A stretch of 64,000 nucleotides of DNA, from contig NZ_PNYA01000010.1 in NCBI RefSeq assembly GCF_002879885.1, forward strand, positions 1-64,000, given 5' to 3'. This document shows, in pieces, positions 54,299 through 63,695 of the stretch. The notes below the pieces were generated by a model, which made no database searches, had not been told where the DNA came from, and was given only the letters and a program-made list of their open reading frames with translations. Each line of letters starts with the position of its first letter. The stretch's first letter is position 1. The stretch is from Trinickia dabaoshanensis (GTDB lineage: Bacteria > Pseudomonadota > Gammaproteobacteria > Burkholderiales > Burkholderiaceae). Made by a program: the position numbers and the translations under genes.

Positions 54299-56200
54299 AT
54301 GGAATTCAAACGCGAACACCAAATCAATCTCATCTACGTTCTCGCCGCAATGATCGGGGTCCTGGTAATCCAGAGCCTGATATCTCAACCCGATCACATA
54401 CGGACGATCCCATACAGCGAGTTCCAGCAGCTCGCGAGCCAGGGCAAGGTGACAGACCTCGTTGTTGGCCCTATCCGGATCACGGGGACCTTCAAGGACG
54501 CGCCCAAGGGCACACCGCAACACTTTTCGACGCTGCGGGTCGATCCCGCGCTTGCACAGTCGTTATCCAGCGAGAAGCTGACGTTCTCCGGCGAACCGGA
54601 GCCGGGTATCTGGCCGACCATACTCGGCTGGTTGATGCCCACGATTGGCTTTGTGCTCGTCTGGATGTTCCTGATCCGTCCGATGTCGATGGGACAGGGC
54701 GCTGACGGCATGATGTCGATCGGCAAGAGCAGGGCGAAGATCTACGTTGAGAAGGACACCAGAGTTACCTTCGCAGACGTCGCCGGTGTGGATGAGGCAA
54801 AGGAAGAGCTCAGGGAGGTCGTATCGTTTCTCAAGGATCCCCGCAGCTACGGCCGGCTGGGTGCGCGTGTCCCGAAAGGCGTGCTGCTGGTTGGCCCGCC
54901 GGGCACTGGAAAAACGTTGCTGGCGCGGGCCGTCGCGGGCGAGGCGGGAGTGGCGTTCTTCTCGATTTCCGGCTCCGAGTTTGTCGAGATGTTCGTTGGT
55001 GTCGGAGCCGCACGCGTACGTGATCTGTTCGAGCAGGCACGCAAACATGCGCCTGCTATCGTGTTTATCGACGAACTGGACTCTCTCGGCCGAGCGCGCG
55101 GGACCATGTTTCCGGGCGGTGGTGGTCACGACGAGAAGGAACAGACGCTCAACCAGTTACTGGCCGAACTCGACGGATTCGATCCGTCCATCGGCGTCGT
55201 GCTGCTAGCGGCGACCAACCGGCCCGAAATTCTCGACCCCGCACTGCTGCGGGCAGGCCGGTTTGACCGGCAGGTGCTTGTCGACCGGCCGGACAAGAAG
55301 GGCCGTGCAGAAGTTCTGGAAGTCCACCTGAAGAAGATCAAGCTCGCGTCCGGCGTGTCCGTCGCAGAAATCGCCGCGCTTACGCCCGGTTTCTCAGGCG
55401 CCGATCTGGCCAACTTGGTCAACGAGGCGGCGATCCTGGCTACCCGCCGCAACGCCAACAGCGTTTCACTGGAGGACTTCACGCAGGCCATCGAGCGGAT
55501 CGTGGCCGGCCTCGAGAAACGTAATCGGTTGCTGAACCCTCACGAACGCGAGGTGGTGGCGCACCACGAAATGGGACACGCGCTGGTCGCGATGGCACTG
55601 CCCGGCGTTGACCCGGTCCAGAAAATATCGATCATCCCGCGGGGCATTGCCGCCCTTGGCTACACGATGCAGCGCCCGATCGAGGATCGCTTCCTAATGG
55701 ACCGGGTCGAACTGATGAACCGCATGACCGTGCTGCTTGGCGGACGGGCGGCGGAACGGCTGGTTTTCGAGGAAGTATCAACGGGGGCGGCCGACGATCT
55801 CGCCAAAGCGACAGGCATCGCGCGCAGCATGGTGGTGCGTTTCGGCATGGATCCCAAGCTTGGGCAGGTCGCGTACGAGCCGGAGACCAGTTCAGCGCTC
55901 GGCATGTCAACCGGCTCGGAATGGCGACTGCGCCAGTATGGCGAACAGACGGCAACGGCCATTGACATAGCCGTGCGCGAGCTGATCGACACTGCATTCC
56001 AGCGGGCCTCGTCTGTCCTGCAGGGGAACCGTGAACTGCTTAGTGAGGCGGCACAGGATCTGCTCTCGAAAGAGACCCTGTCTGGCGACGATCTGCAGGC
56101 GCTCGCGGAGAGGCTGGGCGGCAAAGGGGCCGTCGTAACAGCACCTCCGTTCGGCACGACTGACGTTGTCGAAGCCGGCAGCGGTGCGACCGCTGGATGA
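54299..56200 (+). CDS. ftsH: Accessory FtsH zinc metalloprotease
   Basis: A 633-residue membrane AAA+ protease that unfolds and degrades damaged membrane and soluble proteins. Two N-terminal membrane segments flank a periplasmic domain; then Walker A GPPGTGKT, pore loop [18 protein letters not shown], Walker [37 protein letters not shown], and the zinc site HEMGH near residue 426 (HEXXH intact). GAGGAG lies 7 nt before ATG 54299; a TTG at 54281 is less likely. An extra, plasmid-type FtsH next to LemA, TPM and DUF2933 genes is reminiscent of transferable stress-tolerance loci. Confidence 0.95.
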   Translation: MEFKREHQINLIYVLAAMIGVLVIQSLISQPDHIRTIPYSEFQQLASQGKVTDLVVGPIRITGTFKDAPKGTPQHFSTLRVDPALAQSLSSEKLTFSGEPEPGIWPTILGWLMPTIGFVLVWMFLIRPMSMGQGADGMMSIGKSRAKIYVEKDTRVTFADVAGVDEAKEELREVVSFLKDPRSYGRLGARVPKGVLLVGPPGTGKTLLARAVAGEAGVAFFSISGSEFVEMFVGVGAARVRDLFEQARKHAPAIVFIDELDSLGRARGTMFPGGGGHDEKEQTLNQLLAELDGFDPSIGVVLLAATNRPEILDPALLRAGRFDRQVLVDRPDKKGRAEVLEVHLKKIKLASGVSVAEIAALTPGFSGADLANLVNEAAILATRRNANSVSLEDFTQAIERIVAGLEKRNRLLNPHEREVVAHHEMGHALVAMALPGVDPVQKISIIPRGIAALGYTMQRPIEDRFLMDRVELMNRMTVLLGGRAAERLVFEEVSTGAADDLAKATGIARSMVVRFGMDPKLGQVAYEPETSSALGMSTGSEWRLRQYGEQTATAIDIAVRELIDTAFQRASSVLQGNRELLSEAAQDLLSKETLSGDDLQALAERLGGKGAVVTAPPFGTTDVVEAGSGATAG

Positions 56201-56222
56201 CCGGGGCAAAGGGGGCAATCCG

Positions 56223-56672
56223 ATGAAAGCGCTCATCTTCCTGATTGCCTTGCTGGCAACCGCAGTTGCCGCTGGTCAGGGCGATGCCGGCCAGCACCTG
56301 TTGATCGGCGATACCGATGTGTACTACGGTCTTACCCCATCGGCAGCGCTGGGTGCTCACCCCGCGTCTCACCCAGAGGCATCGATGCACGGCGGAGTGC
56401 GAGGCAACAGGTACACGTATCACCTCGTTGTCGCGCTTTTCGATCATGTGACACAGAAGCGCATTTCGGACGCCAGGGTGACCGCAGCGGTCCAGGAGAT
56501 TGGCTTGAGCGAAACGCGCCGCAAGCTCGAGCCGATGCGCACCGGGGACATGATCAGCTATGGAGCGTACCTTGATCTGGGTGGCACCGGCCCCTATCGT
56601 GTCAAGCTCGAGGTGCGCCGGCCGGACCGGCCCGGAATAGTCTCGGGCCAGTTCGAATACCGGTCGGAGTAG
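56223..56672 (+). CDS. Exported protein after FtsH, unknown
   Basis: A 149-residue exported protein with signal peptide (LIFLIALLATAVAAGQG) and a small beta-sandwich-like mature domain (YTYHLVVALFDHVTQKRISDARVTAAVQ; YGAYLDLGGTGPYRVKLEVRRPDRPG in part). AAAGGGGG lies 7 nt before the ATG. The pattern of a strand-rich domain that describes ligand-dependent additive chaperones or YtkA-like proteins is possible but not certain. It is co-transcribed with ftsH (22 nt apart). Confidence 0.7.
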   Translation: MKALIFLIALLATAVAAGQGDAGQHLLIGDTDVYYGLTPSAALGAHPASHPEASMHGGVRGNRYTYHLVVALFDHVTQKRISDARVTAAVQEIGLSETRRKLEPMRTGDMISYGAYLDLGGTGPYRVKLEVRRPDRPGIVSGQFEYRSE

Positions 56673-56858
56673 ATCGCCGGCGCGGTGACTGACTGTACGA
56701 CGGCAGCACAAGTGTGCGCATGGCACGGGGCGCAGCGGTTCGCCTCGCGCCAGCGCTGGTAGCGTGACTGGGGAGAACGGGCCTTGAGCAGGCAGCAGAG
56801 CCGAAACGGCGGACCATCTTCTGATCGCGGCATCGAGACGGCGCGGAGGCGACCGCTC

Positions 56859-58184
56859 ATGACCGTAAGGCCCGCCGTGCGGACACTGCAATGGCAGGTA
56901 TTTTGCCCCCTGCTGCTCGCCATGTTCTCGATTGCCGTGGGGTATGGCTTTCTGTTGCCGATTCTGCCGCGAGTACTTGCACGGATTGTGGCAACGGCGG
57001 ATCCCGCAACGTTGTCGCGGCACACCGGTCTGCTCACCGGGACCTATACGTTGTCGCTATTCCTGTTTGCGCCGCTGTGGGGGCGCTTTGCCGACCGGCA
57101 TGGACAACGTCTTGCGATGCTTGTGGGTTTGACCGGCTTCGCCGCGACACTCGCGCTGTTTGCAGCCGTAAACAGCCTTCCGTTTCTGTACCTCGAACGC
57201 GCGCTCGGTGGGCTGTTTGCCTCGTCGATCGCCCCTGCGGTCTATGCCTTCGTTGGCGAGTACGCCCCGTCGAAAGAATGGCGCGCCCGCCGTTTCGCGC
57301 TGCTCAACATTGCAGGCGCGAGCGGGTTTCTGGTCGGGCCGATGCTGGGCAGCCTGACAATGCATCTTGCGCACGCCGACACACCACGGATCGGCGAGCC
57401 ACTGGCATGCTGGCCACCTTTTGTCATGGCATCCGCGCTTGCCTTTTCGGTCGCGCTGAGCGTCTGGGCCCTGGTGCCGGGAACACGCGAGGACCGGTCA
57501 GACCGGCCTGACGCAGGGAGTCAGCCGGAGGGGCGCACCGCGCTGCCGCGTCTTCTTGCAATTTCATTCGTGACGGCCGCAGCTGTTGGGGAATTCGAGG
57601 TCGGGCTGTCACTGCGCGGCACGCAGAAGCTGGGTCTGAGCATCGGGGAGATTGGATTCATGTTCACGGAATGCAGTCTTGTCATGCTGGCGGTTCAATC
57701 CGCTGTATTTTCCCCACTGGTGAAACCCGAACTGACCCGCTGGTTTTTGACACCCGCGTTGCTTGTCCTTGCGGCCGGGCTTGCAGCCGTGCCGCTTGCT
57801 ACGGGCCGCCTGACCACGGCAGGTGCGGTCGCGGTGGTGGCGGGCAGCGCCGGAATCGTTTCGCCAATTGCGACGTACTGGATCTCGCTCGCTGCGGGTG
57901 AGCGGCAGGGTGCCGCGCTCGGATGGCAGACTTCGGCTGCAAGTCTCGGCCAAGCAGCCGGATCGGCAGGCGGCGGGCTACTGTTCGGGATCCCGACCAT
58001 ACCCGACGCGCCCTCCATGCTGACCGCGATTGTTGTGCTCGCTGGCCTTGTCGCGAGCGTGCGTGTTCCGCATCTTCTTGCGAAGGCGGTATCAACAGGG
58101 TGCGGCGATCTGAGCGACGATTCACTGGAAGCCCAAGGTTCCGGCGACGTCCGGCGGACGAGGTCAGGCAAACAGACGGAGTAG
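56859..58184 (+). CDS. MFS transporter 2
   Basis: A 441-residue major facilitator with about twelve membrane segments: first segment LLLAMFSIAVGYGFLLPILP, the conserved loop APLWGRFADRHGQRLAMLVG between segments 2 and 3, and GEYAPSKEWRARRFALLNIAGA in the central part. The ATG at 56859 follows GGAGG at about 9 nt; a TTG at 56784 would add 25 residues. The substrate is unknown. It is downstream of ftsH with a 187-nt gap. Confidence 0.8.
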   Translation: MTVRPAVRTLQWQVFCPLLLAMFSIAVGYGFLLPILPRVLARIVATADPATLSRHTGLLTGTYTLSLFLFAPLWGRFADRHGQRLAMLVGLTGFAATLALFAAVNSLPFLYLERALGGLFASSIAPAVYAFVGEYAPSKEWRARRFALLNIAGASGFLVGPMLGSLTMHLAHADTPRIGEPLACWPPFVMASALAFSVALSVWALVPGTREDRSDRPDAGSQPEGRTALPRLLAISFVTAAAVGEFEVGLSLRGTQKLGLSIGEIGFMFTECSLVMLAVQSAVFSPLVKPELTRWFLTPALLVLAAGLAAVPLATGRLTTAGAVAVVAGSAGIVSPIATYWISLAAGERQGAALGWQTSAASLGQAAGSAGGGLLFGIPTIPDAPSMLTAIVVLAGLVASVRVPHLLAKAVSTGCGDLSDDSLEAQGSGDVRRTRSGKQTE

Positions 58185-58257
58185 GTATGCCGATGCGGCC
58201 CAGGCGGAACGAACCTCATGGCTCTTTAGCGTGGAGGCCGCAGGCCGTCGGAATCCA

Positions 58258-58568
58258 ATGCCGGTCGGCATCTGTGTTCAGATATTCTGGCCGATGATCG
58301 CAGCAGCTCAGCTGGTCGAACAGGACGCCGAACTGTACGCGAAGAATCTCGCGTTTGTCGAGGAGGAAGAAAAGCTAAATCCTGAACTCAGGCCCAGGCT
58401 TGCGACGTCCAACCACGCATTACCCGATCTGCGGACGTGATGCTGCGGGACTACTCGGCTCCTGGCGCGACCGGCATTCCGACCGTCGTCGACGCGCCAT
58501 ACGCGGGGGCGCGTGATCGAGGCGCAAGTCATCCCGCTTCTGATTCCCGTGTCCATGTGGGGGATTGA
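58258..58568 (+). pseudogene. PHA-synthase-like alpha/beta hydrolase fragment
   Basis: Reading from ATG 58258 gives LVEQDAELYAKNLAFVEEEE and ends at LPDLRT*; shifting one frame at that point continues VMLRDYSAPGATGIPTVVDAPYAG. Together they match the N-terminal part of PhaC-like hydrolases (LRTVMLRDxS..G.PTLVDAPYAGH). A one-base indel and loss of the catalytic domain show a decayed gene. Such hydrolases occur in low-oxygen and stress loci, in line with the FNR-like boxes nearby. Confidence 0.6.
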
Positions 58569-58762
58569 GTGACGACCACCGGCGGGCCGAAAAATGGCAG
58601 GAACGTCCGTGCGCATCGGCTTTCGGGCCGCTCCCTTGTCACTGGCTTCGTTTGCTCGGTCAGCGATTTATGTTTGTCCTTGCGGCGAGCACGCTCATCC
58701 ATCGCCACCACGGCTAGTCCTGCGGCGCGCTCGAACGATCCGCCGTCCATCGAGCTACAAAA

Positions 58763-59161
58763 TCATTTGCTAGCGTGTTTAGACTGCCACTTCTTCATGT
58801 ACGCAATTTCTTCATTTTGTGCCTTGATGATGCTGTTGGCCAGTCGCTTCATGTCGGGGTCCTTACCGTACTTCAGCTCCACCTTCGCCATATCGATGGC
58901 GCCCTCATGATGGGGAATCATGTGGGCGACGAAGTCCTTGTCGGTGTTGCCACTGAACGGTGGGGCGCTCATCTCATTCATCATCTTCTTATCCGCTTCC
59001 TTGAATAGAGGTGTTGATGGACTTGAGCCGCTATCTGCCGAACTGGACATATTCATTCCGGGTATGGATGCATCCTGCTGGGCATTCGCGGGACGAGTGA
59101 CGATGGTCAATGTTGCACCTGCGCAGACAAGCACGACTCGAAGGACAGAAAGACTATTCAT
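58763..59161 (-). CDS. DUF305 (CopM-like) exported protein
   Basis: A 132-residue exported protein with signal peptide ending near RPANA and the DUF305 core MIPHHEGAIDMAKVELKYG; the HHxxAI pattern is typical of ferritin-like DUF305 proteins that bind copper or silver (CopM). AGGAG lies 7 nt before ATG 59161. Before the IS66 insertion it stood about 22 nt after the stop of the His-tailed permease, so the two were probably one operon. Confidence 0.87.
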   Translation of the reverse strand: MNSLSVLRVVLVCAGATLTIVTRPANAQQDASIPGMNMSSSADSGSSPSTPLFKEADKKMMNEMSAPPFSGNTDKDFVAHMIPHHEGAIDMAKVELKYGKDPDMKRLANSIIKAQNEEIAYMKKWQSKHASK

Positions 59162-59182
59162 TTTCAATCTCCTGTTGGGGAA

Positions 59183-59190
59183 GGTTATTC
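59183..59190. repeat. Target site duplication, left copy
   Basis: GGTTATTC, identical to 61772-61779. Eight bases is the usual IS66-family duplication. Confidence 0.9.
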
Positions 59191-59257
59191 GTACGCGGTC
59201 TTTAAATCACGCCTCTCAGAGCTGTAGCATCGAACTCTGAGGTGTGGCAGCGGCGAC

Positions 59258-60835
59258 TCAGCGGAGATCGGCGGGCATATTCCACGGCAACAACGCGTCG
59301 TAGTCCTCGACGGTCGTGGCAAGCGGCAGTTTCTGGAAGAGCCAGTGGAGGTAGTGGTAGGGATCGATGCGATTAGCGCGGCACGTTTCCACGAGCGAAT
59401 ACAGGTTTGCACTCGCGTTCGCACCGCCGACAGTGTCAGCGAACATCCAGCCGCGGCGGCCTAAACAGAATGGCCGGATGGCGTTCTCACATGGGTTGTT
59501 CGAGATGGCCCAGTCGCCGTTTTCGATGTAGCGGACGAGCTTCGGCCATTGCCCCTGCATGTAATTCAACGCCTTGCCCAGCAGGCTACCGGGCACGACG
59601 TTGGGTAGGTGCTCCAGCATCAGCCGATGGATGAGCTCGAGCACGCGAGCACTGTATCGTCGTCGCAGCCGCTGTCGCTGTTGCGCTTTCCATGTTTGGC
59701 TGCGCGCCTCGGCGGCAAACAGTTTGCCGATCAATTTGATGAAACGCGTAGCCAGCAGATCTGGCGTACGCGCCGCCTTCGGGACGTTGTCTTCCGCCTT
59801 TACAAAGCCCCTCCTCGCATGCGTCCAACATGCAAGATGGATGAGCCGATGACGTTGAGCGATGCCGTCATAAGGGGCGTACCCGTCGGTCATCAGCACC
59901 GCGCCTTCGCGAACGCCGTCGAACAGCTTATCGGCCAGCTTGCCGCCGCGACCGGGCGTGTAGGTGAACACGCGCACGGGCGTATCCGAGTCGGTCATCT
60001 GCGCCCACAGGTAACTCTTCGTCTGCGGTTGTCGGCCTTCTTCCTTCAGGACCTGGAAGGTTGTCTCGTCGCAGTAGATCAGTTCGGCATCGAGCAGCGC
60101 GTCACGTAGCAGGTTGATCACGGGCTGCGTCGCCAGGCCCACGCGCACCATACTCGCCGCCAGCGTGTTCGATGAGATGTCGCCGCCGAAGCGCCGCAGC
60201 AGGCCCGCCTGTCGGTACAGCGGCATGCCAAACTGATACTTGCCGGTAGCGATCCACGCGAGTGCCGATTCGGTCAGCAGCCCTCGCGGGATGATGCGCG
60301 CGGGTGCCGGCGTGACCTTGATGCCCAGGTCGCAGCACGGGCATGCGTACTTGACGCGCTGATGCTGGGTGACCCGAATTTGCTCCGGAATCATGTTCAA
60401 TTGCTCGCTGATCTCCACGCCGATTTCGACAAGCGCATGGCCGTCGTTGGCACAGAACCGTTCGGCCTCGGGCAATTCGTGACGGCGGATGTCGCGCGGC
60501 AGGCCGGGATCGAGCGGCTTGCGGCCACGTTTGTTACGCGTATGCGCGGCAACCTTCGTTCCGGGTGTGTCTTCCTGTGCGGGTGTCGCGGCTGTGCCGA
60601 GCACTTCGGCTTCGTTGAACAGGCCGAGCTGGTCGGACTCGCGCGCCTCGCTCTTCGCACCGAACAGCTCGCGCCGGTACGCGCGCAGCCGTTCCTCGGC
60701 AAGATCGCGCTCGGCCGTCACCAGGCGCAGCGTGCTTTGCAATTCGTCACGCTCGCGCTGAAGCGCGTCACGCTGCTCGCGCATCGCGAGTAGCGCCTTC
60801 AGTTCATCGGCATCGATGGTGACGTTGATCGGCAT
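59258..60835 (-). CDS. tnpC: IS66 transposase TnpC
   Basis: A 525-residue IS66 transposase: N-terminal coiled coil (LKALLAMREQRDALQRERDELQS in part), a zinc-finger segment with CxxC and CxxH-like residues (KYACPCCDLGIKV), and a DDE core with Asp in LIYCDETTFQV, Asp in VLMTDGYAPYDG and Glu in NPCENAIRPFC. It is complete. A GTG/ATG-type start at 60835 follows the tnpB gene by 30 nt. Confidence 0.95.
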   Translation of the reverse strand: MPINVTIDADELKALLAMREQRDALQRERDELQSTLRLVTAERDLAEERLRAYRRELFGAKSEARESDQLGLFNEAEVLGTAATPAQEDTPGTKVAAHTRNKRGRKPLDPGLPRDIRRHELPEAERFCANDGHALVEIGVEISEQLNMIPEQIRVTQHQRVKYACPCCDLGIKVTPAPARIIPRGLLTESALAWIATGKYQFGMPLYRQAGLLRRFGGDISSNTLAASMVRVGLATQPVINLLRDALLDAELIYCDETTFQVLKEEGRQPQTKSYLWAQMTDSDTPVRVFTYTPGRGGKLADKLFDGVREGAVLMTDGYAPYDGIAQRHRLIHLACWTHARRGFVKAEDNVPKAARTPDLLATRFIKLIGKLFAAEARSQTWKAQQRQRLRRRYSARVLELIHRLMLEHLPNVVPGSLLGKALNYMQGQWPKLVRYIENGDWAISNNPCENAIRPFCLGRRGWMFADTVGGANASANLYSLVETCRANRIDPYHYLHWLFQKLPLATTVEDYDALLPWNMPADLR

Positions 60836-60865
60836 GCTGCTTTGACCAGCATGCCGATCGCGCGT

Positions 60866-61222
60866 TCAGCTCACGCGCAGATAGTTGCGCTTGGGATGGC
60901 GTTCAAGTGCAGCGATATCGACACCGTCGACGAGCCAGTGTAGTAACTCGACGCTCAGCGTCACCACCGCCGTCTTGCTGTCGGGCCACACGAACCGATC
61001 GCCCGCTTCGAGCCGCTTGAGCAGGAGCCAGAAGCCGTTGCGCTCCCAACCCAGAATCTTGATGCGATCGCGGCGCCGGTTGCCGAACACGAATAGCGCG
61101 GGCGCCATCGGGCTCAGTTGCATTGCCTGTTCGACCAGGATCGACAGACTGTTGATCCCGCAGCGGAAATCTACCGGATCGCGATGGAGGTAGACCTTCA
61201 GTTCGTCGTCGAACCGGAACAC
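60866..61222 (-). CDS. tnpB: IS66 accessory protein TnpB
   Basis: A 118-residue IS66 Orf2 protein with the family patterns VYLHRDPVDFRCGINSLSILV (in part), LFVFGNRRRDRIKILGWERNGFWLLLKRLE (in part) and RFVWP. It is needed with TnpA and TnpC for transposition of many IS66 elements. It overlaps tnpA by 25 nt. Confidence 0.95.
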   Translation of the reverse strand: MFRFDDELKVYLHRDPVDFRCGINSLSILVEQAMQLSPMAPALFVFGNRRRDRIKILGWERNGFWLLLKRLEAGDRFVWPDSKTAVVTLSVELLHWLVDGVDIAALERHPKRNYLRVS

Positions 61223-61692
61223 GGCAGCCTCCCGAACATCTGGACCAGCGTGCTTAGTTCGTCGATGCCGGCCTGGCCCAGGTTGAACTCGACGCCGTTA
61301 GGCAGGCGCACGTTCAGTGCAAAGGCGATTGGAGTAGCCGGGACGGATGGCGCCGCCGCAACAGCAGCGGCTACGACCGGCACGAATGCGGACGTAGGCG
61401 TCCCACCCTGCGGCGCCCCCGGAACGCCGTCGCGTACCCGCACGCCATCGCCCGAGTCCACGACAACGGCGCCGTCCTTTGGACAGCGGTCGCTCTCGCG
61501 CTCGAGCAGGTACTTCGTAATCCACTTGCGCAGTAGATTGGCGTTGACCCCGTGCTCCTGCGCCAGGCGTGCCACGGAAATACCCGGACGCAGTGCCGCC
61601 TCGACCAGCGCGCGTTTGCCCTTCTCGTCGTAGCGCCGCCGCCCGTCGCGGCTGCGCGAAACCACCTGCAACTCTGAGTCATGCTCTGTCAT
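61198..61692 (-). CDS. tnpA: IS66 accessory protein TnpA
   Basis: A 164-residue protein with a helix-turn-helix segment (YDEKGKRALVEAALRPGISVARLAQEHGVNANLLRKWI, in part) typical of the first IS66 gene, then a Gly/Ala/Pro linker and a C-terminal part. ATG 61692 follows the terminal repeat by about 80 nt; a start at 61719 is possible. Confidence 0.9.
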   Translation of the reverse strand: MTEHDSELQVVSRSRDGRRRYDEKGKRALVEAALRPGISVARLAQEHGVNANLLRKWITKYLLERESDRCPKDGAVVVDSGDGVRVRDGVPGAPQGGTPTSAFVPVVAAAVAAAPSVPATPIAFALNVRLPNGVEFNLGQAGIDELSTLVQMFGRLPCSGSTTN

Positions 61693-61771
61693 AAGTGTCC
61701 ACCTCCGTTTGGTGGACACATGCTGGCCTCTCAGAGCGTCACTGGGTAGACGTGGTTAATCGATCGCATAC

Positions 61772-61779
61772 GGTTATTC
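61772..61779. repeat. Target site duplication, right copy
   Basis: GGTTATTC, matching 59183-59190. On the - strand it includes the TAA stop of the permease. Confidence 0.9.
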
Positions 61780-62997
61780 TGAGTGGCCATGAGGCTGATG
61801 GTCTGAATCGACATGGGATGCACGATGCGCAGGCTCACCGTGGTCGTGCTCACCGTCTTCCATCATCCGCATCATTTCTGGGCCGCCTGTTCTGAAGAAC
61901 ACGACCGTCAAGACGACGAAGACAGCACCAAACACGATGTTCAGTACGGTCGTGTAGTTGAAGGTGATCGTTGCGTCCACAACGGCCGTATGTCGTTCTT
62001 GAGGGATCCATCCGAACAGCTGGAACAGTGCTTCGACCACAAGTGCCGAGGAGACCATCGCGAGGTAAAAGGTCACGGCAAGCAACACCGCCATCCTACC
62101 GCCGTAGTATTTCCGATAGATGTTGAGTATGGGAAGGATGATGAGATCGCCAAAGATGAAAGAAGCAACACCGCCGAAACTGATGCCACCGTTCCACAGC
62201 ACTGCAGCGAGCGGCACGTTCCCGACGGAGCAGGTGAACGACGCGACTGCAATCAGGGGGCCGACAAATGCACCCCAAATCATCGCGGCCGTCGGATGAC
62301 TGACGAGGAAGAATTGCTGCCAGAAGCTATCGGGCACCCAAGCGCCGAGCGCTCCGGCGATGAGCAGCCCGATGCCTATGTCGCGCCTCAGCATCGACCA
62401 GTTCATCACGTAACTGTGGCTGATTGCTATCCACCCATCCTTGGATGAGAGACGTTGCTTCCAGAGGCCGTGCCGTCCACCCATCGACATGGCCGCATGA
62501 CCTTCCATGCTGCCGGCGATGCCCTTGTTCGCCTGCTCGATAGCTTCGTTCTTCAGCGAGTCCTTGAGAACGAACCGGAAGAGCAACACCAGGACGAAAA
62601 TCATGATTGGGCCACCGACGAACTCGGCAGCTGCGAACTGCCAGGCAATCAGCACCCACATCAGCATGCCAAGTTCGAGCACGAGGTTCGTCGCCGCGAA
62701 CTGGAATGCAATTGCGGAGGTGAAGTCGCCCCCCTTGCGCACGATAGAGCGGGCCATGGCGACAGCGGCATAGGAGCAGGAGGAGGATGCAGCCCCGAGC
62801 AGGCTGGCGACCGTCAGTGAGCGAGGTGACGCGTCAGGTAGAAGCTTAGACATCTCTGACTTCGAGACAGCGACTTCAATCACGGCGGAGAACAGGAAGC
62901 CGAGACTCAATCCCCAGAATATCTGCCACAACATCGTGAAGGTCATCCAGAACGCGCGACCGAGGGCAATGACAATTTGCATCTCAACCTCCTGCAT
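61774..62997 (-). CDS. His-tailed permease (UPF0718/ArsP-like)
   Basis: A 407-residue permease with about eight membrane segments. The family marks are LGAASSSCSYAAVAMARSIV and the repeated SFTCSVGNVPLAAVLW, each with a Cys. This is the layout of UPF0718/YraQ permeases, which include ArsP exporters of organoarsenicals; here the substrate could be a metal or metalloid. The C-terminus is His-rich (EHDHGEPAHRASHVDSDHQ in part), adding metal-binding sites. Two starts with equal GGAGG spacing are available, 62997 (used) and 62982. The IS66 copy has entered exactly at its TAA stop. Confidence 0.85.
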   Translation of the reverse strand: MQEVEMQIVIALGRAFWMTFTMLWQIFWGLSLGFLFSAVIEVAVSKSEMSKLLPDASPRSLTVASLLGAASSSCSYAAVAMARSIVRKGGDFTSAIAFQFAATNLVLELGMLMWVLIAWQFAAAEFVGGPIMIFVLVLLFRFVLKDSLKNEAIEQANKGIAGSMEGHAAMSMGGRHGLWKQRLSSKDGWIAISHSYVMNWSMLRRDIGIGLLIAGALGAWVPDSFWQQFFLVSHPTAAMIWGAFVGPLIAVASFTCSVGNVPLAAVLWNGGISFGGVASFIFGDLIILPILNIYRKYYGGRMAVLLAVTFYLAMVSSALVVEALFQLFGWIPQERHTAVVDATITFNYTTVLNIVFGAVFVVLTVVFFRTGGPEMMRMMEDGEHDHGEPAHRASHVDSDHQPHGHSE

Positions 62998-63003
62998 GAA
63001 TAC

Positions 63004-63675
63004 CTCCATACCAGCAGTACGTGGTAATAGCAAAAATGCCGTGCGGCGATTTCACGACGTTGATGGTGTTAACGAGTTTCAGCGTTTGCGTATCGATGAC
63101 CTCGACGTAACGGGTGAACCCGAACGTCACCTACAGGTATCTCTCGTCGGGCGTCGGTTCCATGCCGTCGCGGCCGGGCAGCCGATAAGTGATGGTCCCG
63201 AGCGAGCGGAGTTTATGCGCGCCCTTGTCCGTATGAATGATCGTCACGATTTTGCTTGCCCACCAGTCGATGAGGGCAGCCTCAGCATCGATCATGCCCG
63301 CCACCAGGTAAGTTGCCGCCCAGCGTGAGCCAAAGGCCAGCGGGCGCTGTTCCGATCGGCATCTTCCACAGCGCGGTCGGGCTCGAGAGGTCAATCGCCG
63401 CTACATCACCTGCGACCTGCAGCGTCACGAAGACGATTTTGCTGTTAGCAGGAAAAATCACGTGACTGGGCATCGTTGGCAGCCGCACACGTTTGGCACG
63501 CGCGAAGTTCCTGCCGTCGAAGTGGTAGATTTTCACCTGGTCGAGCCGCAGGCCGTCGTTTGATGAACCGTTTCCTGTCGTACGAAAAGCCGAGCTGGTA
63601 TTGGTCCTCGATCTCCGGCATCCACCACTGAATCTTGCCACCTCTTGGGCCAAGAATGACGAGTTGGTTGGACAC
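63004..63675 (-). pseudogene. YVTN beta-propeller, several frameshifts
   Basis: In - strand reading, consecutive segments in different frames give NQLVILGPRGGKIQWW, then VKIYHFDGRNFARAK and SKIVFVTLQVAGDVAAIDLS with KMPIGTAPAGLWLTLGG, then DWWASKIVTIIHTDKGAHKL and PTPDERYL, then TRYVEVIDTQTLKLVNTIN with SPHGIF. Together they form the blades of a YVTN propeller, broken by about four frameshifts. The order of the segments is conserved, so one ancestral gene decayed in place. Its 5' end lies near 63675. Confidence 0.7.
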
Positions 63676-63695
63676 GGAGTTCGCATGACATATCC

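Larger units (their letters stand above)
59191..61771 (-). mobile_element. IS66-family insertion sequence
   Basis: A complete 2581-bp element with tnpA, tnpB and tnpC on the - strand. The ends are imperfect inverted repeats, GTACGCG at the left and GTATGCG (read inward) at the right, 15 of 21 positions alike, with the IS66-type GTAxGCG start. It is flanked by the 8-bp duplication GGTTATTC. It inserted at the stop codon of the permease gene without changing the protein and separates it from DUF305. The intact ends, intact genes and exact duplication suggest recent insertion. Confidence 0.93.

Noticed and set aside
58529-58750. A 73-codon - strand open frame
   Set aside because: Charged, without a ribosome site or a recognised family.
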